Assembly: GCF_965203655.1 (NCBI RefSeq)
Contig: NZ_CBDBDD010000001.1
Location: 33,512 to 97,511 of the forward strand
DNA: 64,000 nt
Origin: Poriferisodalis sp965203655
GTDB taxonomy: Bacteria; Actinomycetota; Acidimicrobiia; Acidimicrobiales; Poriferisodalaceae
Direction of reading: 5' to 3'
Positions 50,793 through 59,563 of this stretch are shown here, piece after piece (positions within the stretch are counted from its first letter, which is position 1; the number at the start of each line of letters is the position of its first letter). The notes beneath the pieces are model-generated. The model was not told where the DNA came from and searched no databases. It worked only from the letters and a program-made list of their open reading frames with translations. The position numbers and the translations under genes were made by a program.

Positions 50793-51905
50793 CTAGGCGG
50801 CAGCGGCGGCGAGCTCGGTGGCGGCGAGGCCGACCGGCGGGGCGTCCCACTCCTTGAGCACGGGCAGCACCTCGGTGGCGAACAGGTCGCGGTTGCGGCG
50901 GGCCTCTGTCCAGTTCATGCCGGCGAAGCACAGGTTCGGGAAGAACGCCGCTATGCCGATCTTGTCCTTGATGAACTGGATCTTCTCGAGCACCTGGTCG
51001 GGCGTGCCGAACGGCATCAGGCGAGCGAAATCCTCGGCTGCGCCGCGGGCGCCGTGGCGGTCGATGTACTTGGAGATGCCCTCGTAGAACTCGTAGCCCT
51101 TGACGCCCTCGTGCGGGCGCTTGGGCCCGAACTCGTAGTGCTTCATCACCGTGCCGTAGTAGTTGCAGATGTGCTCGAGCGCCTTCTCCTCGGCACGATC
51201 GGCGTTGGTGTCCACCCAGCAGAAACCTCCCGACAGCGGGGGCGGCGGGGGTGCGGTGTGGTGGTTGACCCATTCGCCGTGGTACGCAGCGAAGTCTGAC
51301 TCGACGATGTCCCACGGCTTCTGCGGGATCACCAGCAGGCCGATGCCGAGTTGTGCCATGAGCGGCATGCCCTCGGGAGACACCGCGGCCGCATAGGTGC
51401 GGCCCTTGAAGGAGTGCTCCGGAGTCGGGCGGATGTCGCGGCGGGGCTGCTGCACGAACTCGCCGTCGTGCTCGACGTAGCCCTGCTCGAGGCCCTCGAT
51501 GAGCATCTTGGCGTACTCCAGGAACCGCTCCCGGCTGGAGTTCATGTCCACCCGGAAGCCCTCGTACTCGATGCGGGCCAGGCCGCGGCCGATCCCCAAG
51601 ATGAGCCGGCCGTCGGAGAGGTTGTCGAGCATGGTCACCTGCTCGGCGACGCGCATCGGGTCATGCCACGGCAGCACGATGACCGCGGTGCCGAGCTGGA
51701 GGTTGGTCTTGCCGGCGACCCACGTCAGGAACTGCACCGGGTCGGGGCACATCGTGTAGTCGGTGAAGTGGTGCTCCACCGTCCAGATCGAGTCGAAGCC
51801 GAGATCCTCGGCTTCCTCGACCATGCGGATCTCTTGGTCCCAGACCTCACGGTCCGAGAGCGCATTTTCCGGATTCTGGAAGACGGCCGAGTATCCGACG
51901 TGCAT
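50793..51905 (-). CDS. luciferase-like monooxygenase (LLM, long type)
   Basis: 370 codons from the ATG at 51905, with AGGGGG about 6 bases upstream. Landmarks: YSAVFQNPENALSDREVWDQEIRMVEEAEDLGFDSIWTVEHHFTDYTMCPDP, LGTAVIVLPWHDPMRVAEQVTMLDNLSDGRLILGIGRGL, and a later proline-rich loop APPPPPLSGGFCWVD. The VEHH motif and length match FMN-dependent or unassigned luciferase-like proteins more than F420-type ones. A 40-codon upstream extension has no homology. Substrate unknown. Confidence 0.86.
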   Translation of the reverse strand: MHVGYSAVFQNPENALSDREVWDQEIRMVEEAEDLGFDSIWTVEHHFTDYTMCPDPVQFLTWVAGKTNLQLGTAVIVLPWHDPMRVAEQVTMLDNLSDGRLILGIGRGLARIEYEGFRVDMNSSRERFLEYAKMLIEGLEQGYVEHDGEFVQQPRRDIRPTPEHSFKGRTYAAAVSPEGMPLMAQLGIGLLVIPQKPWDIVESDFAAYHGEWVNHHTAPPPPPLSGGFCWVDTNADRAEEKALEHICNYYGTVMKHYEFGPKRPHEGVKGYEFYEGISKYIDRHGARGAAEDFARLMPFGTPDQVLEKIQFIKDKIGIAAFFPNLCFAGMNWTEARRNRDLFATEVLPVLKEWDAPPVGLAATELAAAAA

Positions 51906-52085
51906 GACGTGCCCCCTGGTCCGGCCGCCTGTGCCGCGGCCAGAATCTAATGTTAGGCAGATTCCCGACTCGCCGCGTCCGCGCAGCTGTGACTGTCCTG
52001 GGGCGACTGTGCAGGGGCCGGCCAATGCATGACGAGAGGTCGGGCGGTTAGCGTCACCACTCAGTCGAACGAGGAGAAGTCGGTC

Positions 52086-52829
52086 ATGGAAACGGCGGCG
52101 GTAGCGCGCAGCATGCGCGGCTCAGTGGGGATGCTGGCGATGGATTGGCTGATGGACCCGTCCACGCTGGAGAAGGCGGCGCAGCGCGGCATGGCCGAGG
52201 GCCTCGGGGCATATGCAACCGGCCGGCTGGGCGTGCTCGGCGAGTGCCCGGTCGACAACGTGATCGGCGCAGCATTCTTCTGGAATCCCGACACCATGCG
52301 CTCAGCCGTCGAAGCGGGCCGTGCGGTTATGAACCCGTCACAGGGGGCGTTGATCTGGGCCGACATCTGCACCGAGTACGGCGAGAAGCGACTCGCCGGG
52401 ATGGAGGGCGCGGAGCGTTTGGGCGAACTGCTCGAGCGGGTCGTGGACGCTGCCGTCCCCCAAGGTGCGCCGACCTTTGTCGGCTGGCGGGACATGCCTC
52501 GACCTGGCGAACCCGGCCCGGCTCATGCGTTCTTCATGGCCCAGATCATGCGCGAGCTGCGCTTCGGCCGGCACGCCGTGGCCGTGCAGGCGCTGGGCAT
52601 GGGACCGCTCGAGGCGATCCTGTCGGGTCCTGCGGGCGAATGGAATGCCGAGTTCTTCGGGTGGCCCAAGCCCTATCCCGACGTCAGCGATCTCGGTGAT
52701 GCCCGCGAGGAGATCGAGTCGCTGACCGACAAGCTGCATGCGCCCGACTTCGAGTGCCTGACGCCCGATGAGCGCGCCGAAGTGCGCGAACTGGCGAAAG
52801 CGGCACGCTTCCACAATCCCGACGAGTAA
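52086..52829 (+). CDS. SCO6745/SalK-like family protein
   Basis: 247 codons from the ATG at 52086, with GAGGAGAAG about 8 bases upstream. The pattern PSTLEKAAQRGMAEGLGAYATGRLGVLGECPVDNVIGAAFFWNPDTMRSAVE matches actinobacterial SCO6745/SalK-type proteins, whose second half again has RELRFGRHAVAVQALGMGPLEAILSGPAGEWNAEFFGW. The family function is unsettled; members occur with secondary metabolism and regulators, and the all-helical fold has been proposed as a MarR-like regulator. It is divergent from the luciferase-like gene and convergent with the CoA-transferase gene. Confidence 0.68.
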   Translation: METAAVARSMRGSVGMLAMDWLMDPSTLEKAAQRGMAEGLGAYATGRLGVLGECPVDNVIGAAFFWNPDTMRSAVEAGRAVMNPSQGALIWADICTEYGEKRLAGMEGAERLGELLERVVDAAVPQGAPTFVGWRDMPRPGEPGPAHAFFMAQIMRELRFGRHAVAVQALGMGPLEAILSGPAGEWNAEFFGWPKPYPDVSDLGDAREEIESLTDKLHAPDFECLTPDERAEVRELAKAARFHNPDE

Positions 52830-52860
52830 CCGCGGGGCTGCGGCGCCCAGTCCAGAGAGA

Positions 52861-54108
52861 TCAGTCGGCGATCAGGTCTTGGTGCTCGCCGAGACGCGGC
52901 GCGCGTGTTGCGTGCCATGGCGTGGCTGAGAACTTGAACGGGGCACCGGGGTAAGTGACGGCGGCTCCGTCGTGATCGATCTCGACGGGGAAGCCCCGGG
53001 CCTCGAAGTGCGAGTCGGTCAGCATCTCCTCGGGCGAGTACACGATGCCGCACGCCAGGCCGATGGTCTGCAAGCCCACGAAGAGCTCGTGTGCGCCGAG
53101 TCGTTCGGCCAAGAAGTTGACAGTGTCCCGACCGGCACCGAATACCTCGGCGCCCAGCGGATCGGCATCGAGGTGGAGGATGTCGATCTGCTCGTAACTC
53201 TCGCCGAGCGCCAACAGCTCGGTATAGGGACACTCCTCGAACAGCCCCAGCTCGGCAACCCACTTGGCCAGTGCCGCGAACTCGGGGCCTCGGCGGGGCG
53301 GCACGCCCGTGTTGAGCCAACGGCCGTCGGCGCACTGCACCTGGGTGGGCTCGCTGATCTGCGGCAGCGCGTGGCGACCGGTCTGGCGCTGCACTTCAAT
53401 CTGCTGGTTCAGCCAGAAGTAGGTCGCAAACTCGCAGGTGGCATTGGCCGCAGCCAGCATCGAGACGTCGATGAGCTGGCCCCGGCCCGAGTGCTCTCGC
53501 CGCATCAGCGCCGCCATCAGCGCGATCACCGCGTACTGGCTCCCCATGTGCAGGCCTTGATTCCCGCCGCCGCGCACCGGTGGGATTGAGTGATCGTCGT
53601 ATCCACACGACCACATCGGCCCGCCCTCGGCCAGCACGGTCAGGTCGGTGGCCGGCGGATCCGCTCGCTCACGCCCGTTGTGGGTGATCGAGACCCAGAT
53701 GAGGAGATCGTTGCGTGCAGGCGCCGCTCCAGTGGGATCGCCGGCGCCGCCGAGCTGGTTCCAGTCCAGCCCGAGGCAGTCGAGTCGGCCCAGCGGCTCA
53801 GCCTCGATCACGGCGTCGGCGGTGCTCGCTAAGCGGCGGAAGTCGTTCGCGCCCTGCGCACTGTCGAGGTCGACCACGAGCGAGCGCTTCGACGTGTTGT
53901 AGTGCCACCACCACAGCGCACCTTCGGGATCGGGTCGGTCGCCGGCGAAGGGTTCGTAGGCGCGCATCGGCGACCCACCGGGCGGCTCGACCACGATGAC
54001 ATCGGCGCCCATGTCCGCCAGCAGCTTTCCGGCCAGGGCGCAGCGCTCGGAGGTCAGCTCGATCACCCGCAGGCCGTCGAGCGCACGTGTAGCAGTCGGC
54101 GCCGACAT
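52861..54108 (-). CDS. CaiB/BaiF family CoA-transferase
   Basis: 415 codons, family III CoA-transferase. LDGLRVIELTSERCALAGKLLADMGADVIVVEPPGGSPMRAYEPF is the standard start, with the core NTSKRSLVVDLDS. The catalytic aspartate, usually in the DTGS/SGRGQLIDVSMLAAA context, is seen as GQLIDVSMLAAANATCEF. It starts in a TGATG overlap with the upstream gene's stop. It moves CoA between acids and thus activates an acid for beta-oxidation without ATP. Confidence 0.85.
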   Translation of the reverse strand: MSAPTATRALDGLRVIELTSERCALAGKLLADMGADVIVVEPPGGSPMRAYEPFAGDRPDPEGALWWWHYNTSKRSLVVDLDSAQGANDFRRLASTADAVIEAEPLGRLDCLGLDWNQLGGAGDPTGAAPARNDLLIWVSITHNGRERADPPATDLTVLAEGGPMWSCGYDDHSIPPVRGGGNQGLHMGSQYAVIALMAALMRREHSGRGQLIDVSMLAAANATCEFATYFWLNQQIEVQRQTGRHALPQISEPTQVQCADGRWLNTGVPPRRGPEFAALAKWVAELGLFEECPYTELLALGESYEQIDILHLDADPLGAEVFGAGRDTVNFLAERLGAHELFVGLQTIGLACGIVYSPEEMLTDSHFEARGFPVEIDHDGAAVTYPGAPFKFSATPWHATRAPRLGEHQDLIAD

Positions 54109-55388
54109 CAGATGACCCCCGCAGCGGCGAGCTCGGCAATCTCGTCAGCGCTGTGCCCCAGCACTTCGCCGAGCACGTAGTGGTTGTCCTCGCCCAGACA
54201 TGGTGCGGCGCGGCCGATGGCCCAGTCGTTCTCGGACAGGCGCATCGGCAGTCCCTCGACGCGGGTGTCGCCGATGGAGCTGTGGGGTGCGGTCACCCAC
54301 ATGCCCCAGTCGCTCGTGCGGGGATCGCCGTCGATGCGCTCGCTCGGCCGCAGCACCGGTGCGGCGGGCACGCCGGCCGAGACGAGCAGCTCGGCCACCT
54401 CGGCCTTGCCGCGCTGCGCAGTCCACTCGCCGATCAGGCGCTCGAGGCGGTGCTCCTCAGCCAAGCGTCCCGCGAGGCGGTCCCAGCATTCATCTGCGGC
54501 CCACGGCCGATCGACCGCGTCGGCGAACCGCTGCCAGTCATCGTCATCGCGTACCGCGATCGCCACCCACTCGTCATCGCCCCGGCAGGCCCATACGCCA
54601 TGGGGCGCCATCGCAGGCGACCGGGACCGGTTGCTGTTGGGCATGCCGTCGCGCCGAGCCGGGCGGCCGTTGACGGTGAAGTCCAGCGACGCCGCTCCGT
54701 GCAGCGTTCCGGCTGCTTCGATGCAGGCGAGGTCGACCCACTGTCCCTCGCCAGTGCGGCGCTGGTGATAGAGGGCCATCAGGATCGCCATCGCCATGTA
54801 GTACGCGCCTGTGTGGTCCATGAACGAGTAGCCCCAACCGGCTGGCGGCAGATCGGGCAGGCCCGATTGGAAGGTGAGACCCGACACGGCTTGAGCAATC
54901 GGGCCCCATGACCTGAAGCTGGCGTAGGGCCCGTCGGCGCCGAAGCCGCAGTTGGAGACGTACACGATGTCGGGCTTGATGGCGCGCTGGGCCTCGTAGC
55001 CGAATCCGAGACGCTCCAGCACCCCAGCGGCGAAGTTCTCGGTGACTGCATCGCTGACCGCGATGAGCTCGGCGAGCAGTTCCTTGGCCCGGTCGTCTCG
55101 CAAGTTGAGCGTGATGCCGAGCTTGGCGGCGTTGTGGTTGTTGAACGATCCCCCGGCTTCGATGCCGCGGTGCTCCCCAATGAACGGCTGCGTGCCTCGC
55201 AGGATGTCCCACCGGCCCTGGTTCACCGGGTCCTCGATGCGGATGACCTCTGCACCGAGCGCAGCCAAGATCTTGGTGGCTCCCGCCCCGGCGAGCTGCC
55301 CAGTGAAATCGCAGATGCGAATGCCCGCCAGAGCGCCCGGCCCATAGGGATTCGGCCAGTTGGGCGGGCAGTGGTCGGGATCGATCAC
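54108..55388 (-). CDS. CaiB/BaiF family CoA-transferase (second copy)
   Basis: 426 codons from the GTG at 55388, which overlaps the acyltransferase stop by four bases (GTGA). LAGIRICDFTGQLAGAGATKILAALGAEVIRIEDPVNQGRWDILR and FNNHNAAKLGITLNLRDDRAKELLAELIAVSDAVTENFAAGVLERLGFGYE are diagnostic. The catalytic Asp is in TGEGQWVDLACIEAAG. The two CoA-transferases abut (one-base overlap) and may form a heteromer or handle donor and acceptor steps. The upstream frame to 55673 is not homologous. Confidence 0.86.
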   Translation of the reverse strand: MIDPDHCPPNWPNPYGPGALAGIRICDFTGQLAGAGATKILAALGAEVIRIEDPVNQGRWDILRGTQPFIGEHRGIEAGGSFNNHNAAKLGITLNLRDDRAKELLAELIAVSDAVTENFAAGVLERLGFGYEAQRAIKPDIVYVSNCGFGADGPYASFRSWGPIAQAVSGLTFQSGLPDLPPAGWGYSFMDHTGAYYMAMAILMALYHQRRTGEGQWVDLACIEAAGTLHGAASLDFTVNGRPARRDGMPNSNRSRSPAMAPHGVWACRGDDEWVAIAVRDDDDWQRFADAVDRPWAADECWDRLAGRLAEEHRLERLIGEWTAQRGKAEVAELLVSAGVPAAPVLRPSERIDGDPRTSDWGMWVTAPHSSIGDTRVEGLPMRLSENDWAIGRAAPCLGEDNHYVLGEVLGHSADEIAELAAAGVI

Positions 55389-56131
55389 GGCACGAGTTCC
55401 CGCTTGGGAGAGCGCCACCGTCCTGGCTGTTCGGCCATCGCCCGCGCTCGCTGCTGGCAGTCGTCGAGGGCATCTCGCAGCGTTGCCGTCCATGCCGTCA
55501 TGTCCGGCCGCTTGGCACGGCCGCCGTCGGCTCCGGTCGGCGGGGCGAGCGGCTCCCCCACCACGATCGCGACCTGCGTCCGCTTCGGGAACTTGGCGCC
55601 GCTGGGCATCGCCTCGCGTGTGCCCGCGATGCCCACCGGCAGCACCGGCGCTTCCGACTTTGCGGCCAGCCATGCAGCGCCGTCGAAGACAGGGCCGATG
55701 TCGTCGGATGGCTGGCGTGTTCCTTCGGGGAAGACCAGCATCGCCTCGCCGCTGGTCAGCAGACCGAGGGCTGCACGCATCGCGTCGAGGTCAGCCTCGC
55801 CGCGGCGGACGGGAAAGACCCCGATCGAGCGCATGAACCAGCCGAGCGGCTTGGGATGGAAGAGCTCCTCCTTGCCCAGGTACCGCACACGACGGTGGGT
55901 GAGACCGCCGATGAGCGGACCGTCGAGGTGGCTGCGGTGGACCGGGGCGTAGATGACAGTGCCGTTCGCCCGCAGACGCTCCTGACCGGTGGCCCGCACC
56001 CGGTAGACGCGAAACAGCAGGATGCGCACCAGGCCCCGAGCAGCTCGCCATGCCAGTGTCCCGGCGAGCCCGTCGTCGGCCAGCAGCCCTCCGCTGCCTC
56101 GCAGCTTCCATCTGGGGGCTCGTGCACTCAC
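55385..56131 (-). CDS. 1-acylglycerol-3-phosphate acyltransferase (PlsC-like)
   Basis: 248 codons from the GTG at 56131. The acyltransferase box is APVHRSHLDGPLIG (HxxxxD), followed by FHPKPLGWFMRSIGVFPVRRG and VFPEGTRQPSDD, the glycerophosphate-binding motif, then PVLPVGIAGTREA. A hydrophobic N-terminal stretch around LVRILLFRVYRV would associate with the membrane. It transfers an acyl chain to lysophospholipid. Translational overlap with the CoA-transferase suggests a joint lipid operon. Confidence 0.88.
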   Translation of the reverse strand: MSARAPRWKLRGSGGLLADDGLAGTLAWRAARGLVRILLFRVYRVRATGQERLRANGTVIYAPVHRSHLDGPLIGGLTHRRVRYLGKEELFHPKPLGWFMRSIGVFPVRRGEADLDAMRAALGLLTSGEAMLVFPEGTRQPSDDIGPVFDGAAWLAAKSEAPVLPVGIAGTREAMPSGAKFPKRTQVAIVVGEPLAPPTGADGGRAKRPDMTAWTATLRDALDDCQQRARAMAEQPGRWRSPKRELVP

Positions 56132-56189
56132 GCCCTCGATTCTGGCGTCTCAGCAATGTTCCGCGACGATCCCAAATGCGCGTTGTCAT

Positions 56190-56195
56190 TACGCT
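56190..56195 (+). promoter_or_regulatory. putative -10 box, leaderless MaoC-like transcript
   Basis: TACGCT ends 7 bases before the ATG at 56203. No Shine-Dalgarno lies in the 71-base divergent gap. Confidence 0.35.
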
Positions 56196-56202
56196 CGCAG
56201 CC

Positions 56203-57096
56203 ATGCCAGTTCCGACAGACATGGTGGGCGAGACCATCGGGCCCATCTCCCACGACGTCGACGAGCGCTGGACGATGGCCTACTCGGCCTCGCTCGGCGA
56301 CACCCACGACTGCTATTTCGACACGCTGTCCGACGACGGCGTGGTGGCGCACCCGATGTTCGCCGTGTGCCCGGAGTGGCCGGTCATCGTGGCAGGCCGC
56401 GACATCTCCGACCGCTGGGGCATCACGCCCGACGAGGTCCGCCGCTCAGTGCACGCCACCCACGACCTGACGGTCCACCGGTTGGTGCGCCCCGGCGACC
56501 ATCTCACGACCAGCGTCACCTATACGGGCGTCGAGCAGCGCAAGCCCGGCACCTTTCAGACCATGCGGATCGACACCGTGGACGCCGATGGGAATCCTGT
56601 TGCCACGACGTACCAGGGCGGGATGTTCCTCAACGTCGAAACGGTCGGCGGCAACAGGCCCGACCCTGACGCCCCGGCCGAGCCGGACTTCGGCAGGCTG
56701 CCCGCGGAGCCCCTTGCCGAGATACCTGTGCCGGTCGCACACGGCGCGGCGCACGCCTACACCGAATGCGCTCGCATCTGGAACCCGATCCACACCGACG
56801 CGGCGGTTGCTCGCAAGGCCGGGCTGCCGGGCATCATCCTGCACGGCACCGCCACGCTGGCGCTGGGCGTCTCGGCGGTCGTCGACGCTGTTGCCGACGG
56901 CAATCCGCACAGCGCGCGCCGGATCGTCTGCCGATTCCGGGCCATGGTGCTCATGCCCTCGACGATCACCGTGCGCATCTGGGATGTCGTGCCCACGAGC
57001 AGCGACGGCGGTGCCACACGGGCTGCCCGCTTCGACGTGCTCAACGCCGAAGGCGGCCCCGCGATAGACCGCGGCGTCGTCGTCCTGAGCGACTGA
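56203..57096 (+). CDS. MaoC-like double hot-dog hydratase/dehydratase
   Basis: 297 codons, a tandem hot-dog protein. The N-terminal half (1-150) has SHDVDERWTMAYSASLGDTHDCYFD and RLVRPGDHLTTSVTYTG, a FAS1-like or HTD2-type region. The C-terminal half has AHAYTECARIWNPIHTDAAVARKAGLPGIILHGTATLALG, the MaoC motif in which the conserved Asp/His pair (here NPIHTD and HGT) is catalytic. It hydrates 2-enoyl-CoA. The start at ATG 56203 is preferred over the long frame by homology. It faces the acyltransferase divergently and likely belongs to the same lipid module. Confidence 0.86.
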   Translation: MPVPTDMVGETIGPISHDVDERWTMAYSASLGDTHDCYFDTLSDDGVVAHPMFAVCPEWPVIVAGRDISDRWGITPDEVRRSVHATHDLTVHRLVRPGDHLTTSVTYTGVEQRKPGTFQTMRIDTVDADGNPVATTYQGGMFLNVETVGGNRPDPDAPAEPDFGRLPAEPLAEIPVPVAHGAAHAYTECARIWNPIHTDAAVARKAGLPGIILHGTATLALGVSAVVDAVADGNPHSARRIVCRFRAMVLMPSTITVRIWDVVPTSSDGGATRAARFDVLNAEGGPAIDRGVVVLSD

Positions 57097-57098
57097 CC

Positions 57099-58703
57099 TC
57101 AGCTGCCGAGCGACGTCGGCACCTCGACGTCGTAGAGCCAATCATCGAGCAGATCGATTGCCGCGATCCCCCCGAGTTCGGCAACGATGGCCGTGAAATC
57201 CGCCGTGGTCGTGGTGCCGCCGGCCGCCTCGTCGTAGTGGCGGCGCAGGATCTGGAAGAACGTCTCGTCGCCGAGGTGACGGTGCAGCGCGTGCAGTGTC
57301 AGCGTCGACCGTTGGTACACCGCGTTGAAGTCGAACAGCTGATGGACGTCGATGCTGCCGGGAGGTGCCGCCCGCCCAGCGATGATGGCTTGATGCTCCG
57401 TGGCCATCAGTTCATCGAGGTCCTGGTCGCCGACCTCAGCCAGGTACAGGAAGCTCAGGTAGTGGGCGAAGCCTTCGTGCAGCCAGATATCGCTCCAGTC
57501 CGCCGCGGTCACCGAGTTGCCGAACCACTGGTGGGCAAGCTCATGGGCGATGATCTGCTCGCCAAGCGTCTGGGTGCTGTGCAGCGAGAGAGTCTGGTTC
57601 TCCATGGCGAAACCGAAAGAAAGCGGCACCACGAGCGTGCCGTAAGCGTCGAAGGGATATGGGCCGAGCAGCCCTTCGAAATACTCGATTGCCGTTGGCG
57701 TGACCGACAGCGCTTCGAGCATCGCTTCTCGCTCGGTGTCTGGCAGGCCAGCGGGGATGTAGTCGCGGATCAGCAGTCCCTCGCGGCTCTGCTGTTCATG
57801 GCGCTCGAACTTGCCGATGTACACGGCAGCCAGATAGGTAGCCATCGGGTCGTTCATCTGCCAAGTGAAGGTGCGGCGACCGCCGGCCGCAGTCTCCTCG
57901 ACCAGCAAGCCTGTCGAGGCAGCCGTGAGGTGCTCAGGCACCGTGATGCTGATGGTGAACGTGGCCTTGTCGGTCGGATGGTTGTTGGATGGGAACCATG
58001 ACATCGAGCCCGACGGCTCGTTGGCGGTGAAGATCACGCCGCCCTGGTTGAACCAGCCGATGCGAGCGAACGGCACACCCGGGTCGTCGATGCGCTCTGG
58101 CACACCCGCATACGCAATCTCGACAGTGAAGCCGGCGCCGGCGGCGATCGGTGCCGCCGGTTGCACGATCAGCTCAGCCCGCTCGCGTGAGAACTCGGCT
58201 GCCGTTTCATCGACCTTGACGCCGCTCACTTCGAGGCCAGACAGGTCCAGGTAGACCGTCTCGAGCTTGCCGGTGGACATGGCGTAGACGGTCGTGACGC
58301 CATCGATGGTGTTGGCGTCTGGGTCCACATCGAGCACGAGGTCGTAGTGGATGACGTCGTAGCCGCTGTTGCCGAGCCACGGGTAGAAGCTGTCGCCGGC
58401 GCCAGCGCCGGGCGGCGGTGATGCGTCGGCATCCGCGGACGCATTCGCATCCGCATCGGTGATGTCGGCTTCGGGCGCCGTAGTCGACGTGGCCTCTGGT
58501 GCTGCAGTCGTAGGCGGCGGCGCAGTGGTCTCGGAAGGAAGCGCCGTCGTGGCCGGCGACTCGGCAGTCGTCGTGACAGCCGGGGACGTATCGGGCGGCG
58601 GAGTCGTCGCTGCCGGGGCCGCATCATCCTCAGCGGTGCTGCAAGCCGAGAATGCCAGCGCGACGGCAAGCGCGGAGATGGCTGTCTTCATCCATCCGTG
58701 CAT
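57099..58703 (-). CDS. M1 family zinc aminopeptidase, lipoprotein
   Basis: 535 codons from the ATG at 58703 (58691 also possible). The signal sequence ends at LAFSAC, giving a lipoprotein; then a Thr/Ala/Pro-rich spacer of about 75 residues. The catalytic core has GFAMENQTLSLH (GAMEN region with the exopeptidase glutamate), HELAHQWFGN (HExxH) and WLHEGFAHYLS, which provides the third zinc ligand. N-terminal strands such as YDVIHYDLVLDVDPDA are typical of M1. The C-terminal helical domain is short, so it is a compact M1 member. It cleaves N-terminal residues outside the cell. It ends 2 bases from the convergent MaoC gene. Confidence 0.88.
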   Translation of the reverse strand: MHGWMKTAISALAVALAFSACSTAEDDAAPAATTPPPDTSPAVTTTAESPATTALPSETTAPPPTTAAPEATSTTAPEADITDADANASADADASPPPGAGAGDSFYPWLGNSGYDVIHYDLVLDVDPDANTIDGVTTVYAMSTGKLETVYLDLSGLEVSGVKVDETAAEFSRERAELIVQPAAPIAAGAGFTVEIAYAGVPERIDDPGVPFARIGWFNQGGVIFTANEPSGSMSWFPSNNHPTDKATFTISITVPEHLTAASTGLLVEETAAGGRRTFTWQMNDPMATYLAAVYIGKFERHEQQSREGLLIRDYIPAGLPDTEREAMLEALSVTPTAIEYFEGLLGPYPFDAYGTLVVPLSFGFAMENQTLSLHSTQTLGEQIIAHELAHQWFGNSVTAADWSDIWLHEGFAHYLSFLYLAEVGDQDLDELMATEHQAIIAGRAAPPGSIDVHQLFDFNAVYQRSTLTLHALHRHLGDETFFQILRRHYDEAAGGTTTTADFTAIVAELGGIAAIDLLDDWLYDVEVPTSLGS

Positions 58704-58796
58704 CGGCGTCACTCTTGCAGAAGAGTCCGATGAAGCGTCGTCGCCCTGGCGCTCGGCTCGTGGGCGCCCGGCGACGCCCGGGCCGGTAGCGCCGGT

Positions 58797-59474
58797 TCAG
58801 CTCAGGTGCTGAGCGAAGTGGTCCAGCGTGCGCTGCTTGGCCAGTGCCGCGGCGTCGGCGTGATAGCTGGCTCGGGCGTCGCAGTTGAAGCCGTGATCGG
58901 CACCGTCGTAGATGTGCACGGTGATGTGATCCCAGCGCTCGTCGATGGCATGCACGTTCTCGAGCGGAATGCCGTGGTCCTCGGTGCCGAAGTGAAGCAG
59001 CAGCGGGGCGATGGGCCGCTCGTCGAGGTGCGGCATGATCTGCCCGCCGTAGTAGCCCGACGCCGCAGCGATCTTGTCGGCCAGGCGAGCTGAGGCCACG
59101 TAGCACATCGACCCGCCCCAGCAATAGCCGACGACGCCGACCTTGCCGCCCTCAGCAGCGCAGTCGGCGGCAGCCGCGATGTCGTCCATCACCTGGTCCA
59201 CGGTGAGGTCGTCGAAGGCGATCTTGCGGCCGACGTCGATCCCCTCGGCGTTGTAGCCCAGCTCGACGCCGCCCCGCACACGGTCGAACAGCGCCGGCGC
59301 CACAGCCAGGTAGCCGTCAGCTGCATAGCCGTCGGCGACGCTGCGGATGTGGTCGTTCACCCCGAAGATCTCCTGCACGACCACCACACCACCCTTGGGC
59401 GGCCCCGCAGGATCGGCCCGGTAGGCGCTGAAGGTCACGCCGTCTGAAGCTGCCAAAGAAATCGTCTGTCCCAT
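58797..59474 (-). CDS. dienelactone hydrolase family protein
   Basis: 225 codons from the ATG at 59474. MGQTISLAASDGVTFSAYRADPAGPPKGGVVVVQEIFGVNDHIRSVADGYAADGYLAVAPALFDR gives the early alpha/beta-hydrolase strands and the family's QEIFG; the nucleophile elbow is VGYCWGGSM with Cys, and the remaining triad is in LLHFGTEDHGIP (Asp) and YDGADHGFN (His). The Cys nucleophile is the dienelactone-hydrolase type. In degraders this opens lactones formed from ring cleavage; no ring dioxygenase is adjacent. Confidence 0.9.
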   Translation of the reverse strand: MGQTISLAASDGVTFSAYRADPAGPPKGGVVVVQEIFGVNDHIRSVADGYAADGYLAVAPALFDRVRGGVELGYNAEGIDVGRKIAFDDLTVDQVMDDIAAAADCAAEGGKVGVVGYCWGGSMCYVASARLADKIAAASGYYGGQIMPHLDERPIAPLLLHFGTEDHGIPLENVHAIDERWDHITVHIYDGADHGFNCDARASYHADAAALAKQRTLDHFAQHLS

Positions 59475-59549
59475 GGCGCCAATGTCTAGCGGCCCGAGCA
59501 CTGCCGATGATTTGGCTGCCACCACTTTGGCCGCCGTCCCCGGGTTTCC

Positions 59550-59555
59550 TAAGGT
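59550..59555 (+). promoter_or_regulatory. putative -10 box before membrane protein
   Basis: TAAGGT ends 8 bases before the ATG at 59564; AAGGTG could equally serve as a weak Shine-Dalgarno. Confidence 0.3.
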
Positions 59556-59563
59556 GCTCGGTC

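Noticed and set aside
52834..52848. Possible terminator between the SCO6745-like gene and the CoA-transferase gene
   Set aside because: Only four base pairs (GGGC/GCCC) around a six-base loop, with no U tract.
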